Source: an uncultured Desulfohalobiaceae bacterium (lineage in GTDB: Bacteria; Desulfobacterota; Desulfovibrionia; Desulfovibrionales; Desulfonatronovibrionaceae). Taken from it: a stretch of 8,765 nt of DNA. Location of the stretch: the NCBI GenBank assembly GCA_913055195.1, contig CAJXJU010000033.1, forward strand, positions 1-8,765, written 5' to 3'. How positions within the stretch are numbered: position 1 is the stretch's first letter; every line of letters starts with the position of its first letter. A program made the position numbers and the translations under genes. Below are positions 4,288 to 8,765 of this stretch, piece after piece. The notes beneath the pieces are model-generated. The model did no database searches and was not told the DNA's origin. It was given only the letters and a program-made list of their open reading frames with translations.

Positions 4288-6879
4288 TTACATCTGTCCT
4301 TTTCTGGTCATTTGCAGGGCGTGGCGATATAACTCTGGTACTCTATAGCGTTTAATGCTTTCTTCTGTGCCTTCATAAACTGCTAAAAGACCTACTTCCC
4401 GTGCCAGACTAACAAGTTCTGAAGGCAAGTCTTCCAATTCCTTAGAAGGAATCGGAGTACGTCCAGAATTCTGAAGATAACTTAACACAGGTTCTAATTC
4501 CTGAAATTCTTCTTTAATAGCACCTAAAGCTTCTTGAGAAACATCAGGCAAACTTTCCATTAAAGCACGTGGTCTGATAATACTTTTTTCATAAGGTTTT
4601 TTTTGTTTCAATTCAATTTCCCTTTTTGTTGAGGAATGAAAAAGTTGTAACAAATACCTGGGACTATGATCGTTATTACCATCAGCAAGACGCTTCCATA
4701 CCCAATTGCGGGTAAAGGCTGTTTTGCCTCCTTTCATCCTTTCTCCCACTAAAAGATTCCATACTTCAAAAACCTCTTTTTCTGTCCATTTGTCAATTTG
4801 CTTTTGATCCCCGTTTAGATTTAAAATTTCAGAAACTACTTTTTGAAAATTTTTTGATCTTAGAGCCTGTTTTAAAGCCACTTTAAAGAAGGTATGCTGG
4901 CTTTTCCAGCGTAAAACTATTGATCGGCCATAAAAATGACTTTTGTTTTCAAAATTAACTTTTCGCCATATATCTTCCCGTAAAAATATTTTATATTTTA
5001 TATTGGATAACTCTCCTTCCAGATTCATCCAGAAATCAAAAAGACCAGCAATAGCTTTTTTTCTACGTTTTCTATCTTCATCAGAACTACCAAAACCTGT
5101 ATCCAGACCATCGTATAACAAAATTATTTTATCTTCCAGGACAGAATCTAACTGTTCAAAATATTCTTTAAGTTGAACAGCATTCATTGGGTCAGAAAAA
5201 AATTCACTACAAAACTTAATAACGTCAGTTTTGTTATATATCTGTTCAGGAATAAAAGTTTGTACTTGTTTTTTTATCTTGACATCAATATTATTATATA
5301 AAGATAAAAAAGTATATAAAGCCCAGAAATTTCTCCATTTAATATCATACATTTCTATCGTTTTAAATTCATCAGGCCCAAACATCCACTTAAATTGTTT
5401 TAATTGAAGAGGAGCTTGCACAGCAACTGTTTTTAACTGAGAATCTTCTAATAAACGTCTGAACAAAGCTGTTTTTCCAGTCCCTTTTCTACCCAGAATC
5501 AACGGAATATCACTCTGCATACCTTTAAGCATATTCTCTGTTTCTACAAAAATGTTCAAAAAATCTTCCTGAAATTCCGCGGTACCACTGGAAAACGAAA
5601 GTTCTGTAAGAATAGTATTTTTTGTTTTTTTAATATCTGATGATAGTGATATTTCCTTTGAGGATGGAAGTAGTTGTTCTATCCATTGAGAAACTGGCTC
5701 ATAATGACTCCATACTTTTTTATCTTCTAATATCTTATCAGAAGAAGCTAAAGATACACGGTAGGAAATAAATTGAGTAATATCTTCTGCTTCAATAAAA
5801 TTATCATGTCTTAATTCATTGATAGTGCTTAACCAATCACCAATCCAGTTTAAAGCTCTATTTTTATATTTCTCTATTGCATCCTGAACATCAGGGATAG
5901 GTGAAATCAAAAAACGCGGCTCAGGAGTTAAATACTGTTTTTCCACCTGCCTCATTGACTTTGCAGAGAGTAAAGCTTTGACCAGTGCTTCTGTTCCTGC
6001 TTTTGCCTGAGGGTGAGGAAAGAATACAATTGTCGCCATATCTGAAAGATCAAAAAGTAAAGGAGCGCTAATAGGAGTAAGGCCTGTTCTTGCATCCAGC
6101 AAAATGACATCAGGTGTAAAAGGTAGAGAAGGCTCTCTTAAACGCTCTATCAGTAAGCGTAATGGATTGCGTTCTTCCTGATACCAGGACAACGGATCTA
6201 TAAATCTTAAAATACGGGCATAATTAGCGTCGGGCACACCTGCTGGCAGACAATAAAATTCTTCGTCATCCACTACCCGGATAAGATGTTTGACCGGATC
6301 AATTTCTTCACCTTTATCAAGCTGAAAAAGTAAATGAACCACTCCCTGATCCCCGGTAATTTCTTTTTCCTTGCCCAAAATCACTGGAAGCCCTGGAGCT
6401 TCAAGGTCCATATCTACACAAATGACTTTCCATCCTTTATGAGCAAGAATTCTTCCGGTATAAGCAAGCGCAGTAGTTCTACCTACACCACCTCTCAGGG
6501 AATAAAAGCTGACTATAACAGGCTTTTTAAGATCGTCTTCAATGTCTGATGGGAACAATGGCTCAATGCTTCCGGCAGTGCTTTTTGCAAAGGCTTCAGG
6601 CCAGAAAGGTAAATTTTCGGGTTCTATTTCCGCTGGAAGTTCTCCTGTCCATTCCTGTTCTCTGGAAGTAAGTAAATCAAGCCATTCTATGACAAGACTT
6701 TCTAACCCTTTTAACACTATTTCTTTTCTTTTGCTAAAAGAGTAATTTTCAAATTCATCAGCTACTACCACAATATTCCAGCCGCCAAAAGGATCTGGTT
6801 GAACCCTGATAACACTGGCTGTAATACCAGCATTTTTCAAATTTTCTTCTATTTGTTTATAAATTTCTTCTTTTTTCAT
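4288..6879 (-). CDS. Two-domain NTPase: KGGVGR-variant MinD/ParA-like domain fused to Sll1717-like P-loop ATPase
   Basis: An 863-aa cytoplasmic protein. Residues 1-118 form an alpha/beta leader without a family I recognise. Residues 121-400 are a MinD/ParA-type SIMIBI ATPase: P-loop SLRGGVGRTT at 127-136, switch I VDMDLEAPG at 155-163 and switch II VILLDARTG at 258-266. Both P-loop lysines are arginine (R129, R134). KGGVGR-variant ATPases normally keep the first. Residues 455-650 hold a second NTPase with Walker A GRKGTGKTA at 463-471, Walker B IILLYDGLD at 585-593 and FLREDIW at 632-638, like the Sll1717 family. The C-terminal 90 residues look like a winged helix. The ATG at 6879 follows CGGAG with 6-nt spacing. 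An in-frame extension to 7077 is rejected because it would run 155 nt into the acyltransferase gene. Such multi-NTPase proteins occur in NTP-dependent conflict systems; no separate effector gene adjoins it. Confidence 0.85.
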   Translation of the reverse strand: MKKEEIYKQIEENLKNAGITASVIRVQPDPFGGWNIVVVADEFENYSFSKRKEIVLKGLESLVIEWLDLLTSREQEWTGELPAEIEPENLPFWPEAFAKSTAGSIEPLFPSDIEDDLKKPVIVSFYSLRGGVGRTTALAYTGRILAHKGWKVICVDMDLEAPGLPVILGKEKEITGDQGVVHLLFQLDKGEEIDPVKHLIRVVDDEEFYCLPAGVPDANYARILRFIDPLSWYQEERNPLRLLIERLREPSLPFTPDVILLDARTGLTPISAPLLFDLSDMATIVFFPHPQAKAGTEALVKALLSAKSMRQVEKQYLTPEPRFLISPIPDVQDAIEKYKNRALNWIGDWLSTINELRHDNFIEAEDITQFISYRVSLASSDKILEDKKVWSHYEPVSQWIEQLLPSSKEISLSSDIKKTKNTILTELSFSSGTAEFQEDFLNIFVETENMLKGMQSDIPLILGRKGTGKTALFRRLLEDSQLKTVAVQAPLQLKQFKWMFGPDEFKTIEMYDIKWRNFWALYTFLSLYNNIDVKIKKQVQTFIPEQIYNKTDVIKFCSEFFSDPMNAVQLKEYFEQLDSVLEDKIILLYDGLDTGFGSSDEDRKRRKKAIAGLFDFWMNLEGELSNIKYKIFLREDIWRKVNFENKSHFYGRSIVLRWKSQHTFFKVALKQALRSKNFQKVVSEILNLNGDQKQIDKWTEKEVFEVWNLLVGERMKGGKTAFTRNWVWKRLADGNNDHSPRYLLQLFHSSTKREIELKQKKPYEKSIIRPRALMESLPDVSQEALGAIKEEFQELEPVLSYLQNSGRTPIPSKELEDLPSELVSLAREVGLLAVYEGTEESIKRYRVPELYRHALQMTRKGQM

Positions 6880-6883
6880 GTTC

Positions 6884-6887
6884 TTCT
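6884..6887 (-). promoter_or_regulatory. Ribosome binding site fixing the start of the two-domain NTPase
   Basis: Just upstream of the ATG at 6879 the minus strand reads ACGGAGAAGAAC, a GGAG core about 6 nt before the start. This favours the 863-aa product over the longer in-frame ORF that reaches into the acyltransferase gene. Confidence 0.6.
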
Positions 6888-6922
6888 CCGTCTCCGCCTG
6901 ATAACGAGCTATATCAACAAAA

Positions 6923-7831
6923 TTAAGGTGCATTAGCCCTGCGGGTGCATCCATCTGGCCTTGTTTTCCAGCGTTTATGCATCCAGAACCATTGCTCAGG
7001 GTATTTCTTGACCATTTGTTCAACTTTATGAGTATAAAACCGGGCAATCTGGTTAATTTGTTCCTGCCTTGAACCATTCGCTGTCGCTAACTCGCTGGTA
7101 TCCAGAGGCGGAAATGAATAGAATTTATATTTTTGTCCTGGAAGCCGCACCAGAAATACAGGCCAGACCAGGGCTCTGGCCCGCAAGGCTAGAAGCGCCG
7201 GGCCCATATTTACTGCTGCTGTTTTGTTTAAAAAGGGAATGAAAATGGCTTCATTTTGCAAACAATTGTGGTCAACCAGAAAGGCACTTACTCCTCCTTT
7301 TTTTAAACACCGTAAAACCCGAGGAGCTGCCCGCCGGTGTTCAACAATTTCCACCCTGCTCTGACCACGCTGGTGTTTAATTAGCTTTCCCAATGCCCTA
7401 TTTTTGGGCAAGCGCACCACAATCTGGCCAGGCCTGGGATGCATAAACAATTTCATAAGCCCTGCCATCAGTTCCCAGGCCCCTAAATGGGCACTCACTG
7501 CCACAATAGGCCGACTGCTATTTTGCATTAAGGATAAATTTTCCGGGTCATGGATAATCAATTTATCCTGCCAGAATCTAAAATCAACTCTGCGCGTAAG
7601 AAAAATTTCTGCAAAAGACTGGCCTGATTGCTCAAAGCTGGACAGCGCTATTTTTTCGGCCCTCTGGTTATCTAAAGCAAGCCTTTCAGCTATAGTCTGG
7701 ACAGCATATTTTCTTCGACCACGCAACAGTAACCATAAAAGTTTGCCTATAGCCCTGCCAAATCCTGCACAGCCCTGAAAACTTAAGTGTTGGCCTGATA
7801 AAAACAAAAGATTGTAAAGAAGCTCCTGCAT
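6923..7831 (-). CDS. LpxL/HtrB-like lipid A biosynthesis acyltransferase
   Basis: A 302-aa member of the LPLAT superfamily that, by family, transfers a secondary acyl chain from acyl-ACP to the lipid A precursor at the inner face of the cytoplasmic membrane. The catalytic HX4E motif is HLGAWE at residues 115-120. Later blocks are FLVDHN at 184-189, the substrate-pocket-like FIPFLNKTAAVNMGPALLAL at 197-216, and the C-terminal WFWMHKRWKTRP at 281-292, all typical of LpxL/HtrB. A hydrophobic N-terminus (LLYNLLFL, and LLWLLL at 31-36) would anchor it to the membrane. Length is normal for the family. The ATG at 7831 lies 13 nt after the DUF374 stop with a weak GGG-rich ribosome site, so the two genes form one operon. 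The LpxL, LpxM and LpxP branches cannot be separated by eye, hence no gene symbol. Confidence 0.88.
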   Translation of the reverse strand: MQELLYNLLFLSGQHLSFQGCAGFGRAIGKLLWLLLRGRRKYAVQTIAERLALDNQRAEKIALSSFEQSGQSFAEIFLTRRVDFRFWQDKLIIHDPENLSLMQNSSRPIVAVSAHLGAWELMAGLMKLFMHPRPGQIVVRLPKNRALGKLIKHQRGQSRVEIVEHRRAAPRVLRCLKKGGVSAFLVDHNCLQNEAIFIPFLNKTAAVNMGPALLALRARALVWPVFLVRLPGQKYKFYSFPPLDTSELATANGSRQEQINQIARFYTHKVEQMVKKYPEQWFWMHKRWKTRPDGCTRRANAP

Positions 7832-7844
7832 TTGCCCTGCCCAA

Positions 7845-8471
7845 CTAATCGCTTACTAAATTTTTTAACTTGTTCTCTAACCTTAACGCCTCTTGTTCCA
7901 GAAATTCCGGGTCAAAATTTTCAGGGATCAGGTAAGGTTTACCATATATGACTTCGCATGAAGACCAGGGCAAAGGTAACTGAAATTTATCCCAGGCCCT
8001 ATTAAAAACATAAGCCCTGCTCATTTTTACCCGAACCGGCACAATGGGCACCTTGTTTCTGGCAGCCAGGAAAATAGCTCCCTTTTTCACCTTATGCCTG
8101 GGCCCTCTAGGCCCATCTACCGTAAATACCACATCTTTCTTGAGAGTATTCATCATTTTTGCGGCCATAAGCAAAGCTCTTAGTCCCTGTCTGGAACTGG
8201 AGCCCCGTGCCAGATTAAAGCCAAAGCGTTTTAAAACCTGGGCCAGAAGTTCTCCATCCTGGCTGGCGCTTACAACAGCTATTACCCCTTCATTACGATG
8301 GAGATAGCAAAGGGGAAATAATTCATTATGCCACAGGGCAAAGACAACGGATTGCTTTTTCCTTGTGGCCTGAACAGGCTCATAGGACATCCTGGAATAA
8401 TTCAGGGTCTTTGACCAGAGCTTGACCAAAAAGGAGAGAATTGGAGCAATTTTTTCGGGTGAAATCTTCAT
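7845..8471 (-). CDS. DUF374-family lysophospholipid acyltransferase
   Basis: A 208-aa protein of the DUF374 branch of LPLAT acyltransferases. Visible motifs are FALWHNELFP at residues 44-53 (H48 the presumed catalytic base), SASQDGELLAQVLKRFGF at 68-85, RGSSSRQG at 89-96, FTVDGPRGPRHKVKKG at 116-131 and VPIVPVRV at 141-148. These are the hallmark blocks of the family, which is found in Gram-negative bacteria and is thought to act on a lipid A or phospholipid acceptor, though its substrate is not firmly established. I chose the ATG at 8471 with an AGGGA site before it, giving the usual length of about 210 aa. A TTG at 8594 would add 41 residues of low-complexity character that run through a palindromic repeat. 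It is the first gene of the acyltransferase pair and probably co-transcribed with the LpxL-like gene. Confidence 0.88.
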   Translation of the reverse strand: MKISPEKIAPILSFLVKLWSKTLNYSRMSYEPVQATRKKQSVVFALWHNELFPLCYLHRNEGVIAVVSASQDGELLAQVLKRFGFNLARGSSSRQGLRALLMAAKMMNTLKKDVVFTVDGPRGPRHKVKKGAIFLAARNKVPIVPVRVKMSRAYVFNRAWDKFQLPLPWSSCEVIYGKPYLIPENFDPEFLEQEALRLENKLKNLVSD

Positions 8472-8528
8472 TTTAAATCCCTGAAAAAGGGAATATATTT
8501 GGATTAGTGATTCAAGGCAAGGATGATG

Positions 8529-8558
8529 TTCCTGAAAAAAACTCCGTTTTTGCAGGAA
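8529..8558. repeat. Imperfect palindrome, inverted relative of the 2180-2210 repeat
   Basis: On the plus strand arms TTCCTGAAAAAAAC (8529-8542) and GTTTTTGCAGGAA (8546-8558) flank a TCC loop. Read on the minus strand, the 2180-2210 element has the same plan: CCTGCAAAAA, a TCC loop between a swapped G/C pair, then TTTTTGCAGG. Shared arm core and loop in opposite orientation argue for one dispersed repeat family. It lies upstream of the DUF374 ATG. Confidence 0.6.
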
Positions 8559-8585
8559 ATGTTGGCCTTTACCGGTCTGATTATT

Positions 8586-8612
8586 CTGGGACAAGTTTTA
8601 AACTTGCCCCAG
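8586..8612. repeat. Hairpin-forming inverted repeat, 13-bp arms
   Basis: Arms CTGGGACAAGTTT (8586-8598) and AAACTTGCCCCAG (8600-8612) pair with a single mismatch, which becomes a G-U wobble in minus-strand RNA. One base separates the arms, so the inner pairs would open. There is no immediate T-run in either direction, so a terminator role is unsupported. In a minus-strand transcript it would sit in the 5' leader of the DUF374 gene. Confidence 0.5.
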
Positions 8613-8712
8613 CTTGCCTTATCATTTTTCTCTATAGTTAAACCAAAAATTCATAAGAAAATTCTATTTGACCGCGCTTTTAAACTCAGCCAGATAATCT
8701 AGAAGTTAGGAA

Positions 8713-8740
8713 CTCAACTTTCGGAGTTCCGAAAGTTGAG
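8713..8740. repeat. Perfect palindrome, 13-bp arms with 2-nt centre
   Basis: Arms CTCAACTTTCGGA (8713-8725) and TCCGAAAGTTGAG (8728-8740) are exactly complementary around GT. No T-run follows. It directly abuts a heptamer tandem repeat, suggesting an intergenic repeat cluster rather than a protein-binding site. Confidence 0.7.
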
Positions 8741-8765
8741 AAATTCGAAATTCGAATATCGAAAT
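8741..8765. repeat. Heptanucleotide tandem repeat AAATTCG, continuing past the window
   Basis: Units are AAATTCG (8741-8747), AAATTCG (8748-8754), the variant AATATCG (8755-8761) and the start of a fourth, AAAT (8762-8765). The array is cut by the window edge, so its full length is unknown. Confidence 0.6.

Larger units (their letters stand above)
8472..8765. other. Gene-free leader rich in palindromes
   Basis: These 294 nt upstream of the DUF374 gene hold no gene I can support on either strand. They contain an imperfect palindrome at 8529-8558, a hairpin at 8586-8612, a perfect palindrome at 8713-8740 and a heptamer tandem repeat from 8741 to the window end. A promoter for the acyltransferase operon must lie here or beyond, but I see no hexamer pair good enough to place it. 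Confidence 0.55.

Noticed and set aside
6880..7077. In-frame upstream extension of the two-domain NTPase to a 929-aa ORF
   Set aside because: It overlaps the end of the LpxL-like gene, including the frame encoding its conserved WKTRP tail, and the ATG at 6879 has a good ribosome site.
7404..7778. 124-aa plus-strand ORF
   Set aside because: It is antisense to the LpxL-like gene, whose family motifs are unambiguous. The ORF has no recognisable domain. The other plus-strand ORFs are likewise shadows.
8472..8594. TTG start adding 41 residues to the DUF374 protein
   Set aside because: It exceeds the usual family length, has no convincing ribosome site, runs through a palindromic repeat, and the ATG at 8471 is well placed.
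1..8765. CRISPR array, tRNA, rRNA or transposase gene
   Set aside because: No regularly spaced direct repeats, cloverleaf-like sequences, rRNA segments or transposase motifs were seen on either strand.

Overview
The window looks like a stretch of Gram-negative chromosome, because it carries two acyltransferases of the lipid A/phospholipid kind. Every gene I can support lies on the minus strand, so the biological reading order runs from the right edge to the left. Composition changes along the window. A 60-base sample in the acyltransferase region (7441-7500) is 50% G+C, while a sample inside an ATPase gene (2401-2460) is 22%. This fits housekeeping DNA on the right joined to AT-rich accessory DNA on the left. 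The pairing of a DUF374-type and an LpxL-type acyltransferase, plus short intergenic palindromes, would suit a deltaproteobacterial (Desulfovibrionales-like) host, but that is a weak inference.

Right part (8765 down to about 6920): a gene-free leader holds three palindromes and a heptamer tandem repeat. It is followed by a DUF374-type lysophospholipid acyltransferase (7845-8471) and, 13 nt later, an LpxL/HtrB-like lipid A acyltransferase (6923-7831).

Middle part: 43 nt further on is a large two-headed NTPase (4288-6879, 863 aa). It fuses a MinD/ParA-like domain, whose two P-loop lysines are both arginine (RGGVGRTT), to a second P-loop ATPase resembling the Sll1717 family and a probable winged-helix tail. 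This architecture is associated with biological conflict systems. Next comes a DUF433 antitoxin (3826-4074) whose DUF5615 toxin partner (3710-3826) survives only as its first 38 residues.

Left part (3649 to 1): two unrelated ABC/SMC-like (AAA_21/AAA_15-type) ATPases, each followed by an overlapping small gene. The pairs are ATPase 2363-3649 with a 69-aa ORF (2157-2366) whose end is built from a palindromic repeat, and ATPase 597-2000 with a 150-aa protein (158-610) that has a nuclease-like but lysine-less motif. At the very edge begins what looks like a PglZ-domain protein (start at 117, continuing off the window), the alkaline-phosphatase-fold protein of BREX-type phage defence.

Taken together, positions 1 to about 6880 read as the edge of a defence island assembled in layers next to envelope-lipid genes. 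Most interesting are the two ATPase-plus-small-partner cassettes directly before pglZ, and the palindromic repeat family (2180-2210 and 8529-8558) that seems to have eroded the partner gene of one cassette. I saw no RNA genes, CRISPR arrays, transposase genes or convincing intrinsic terminators.
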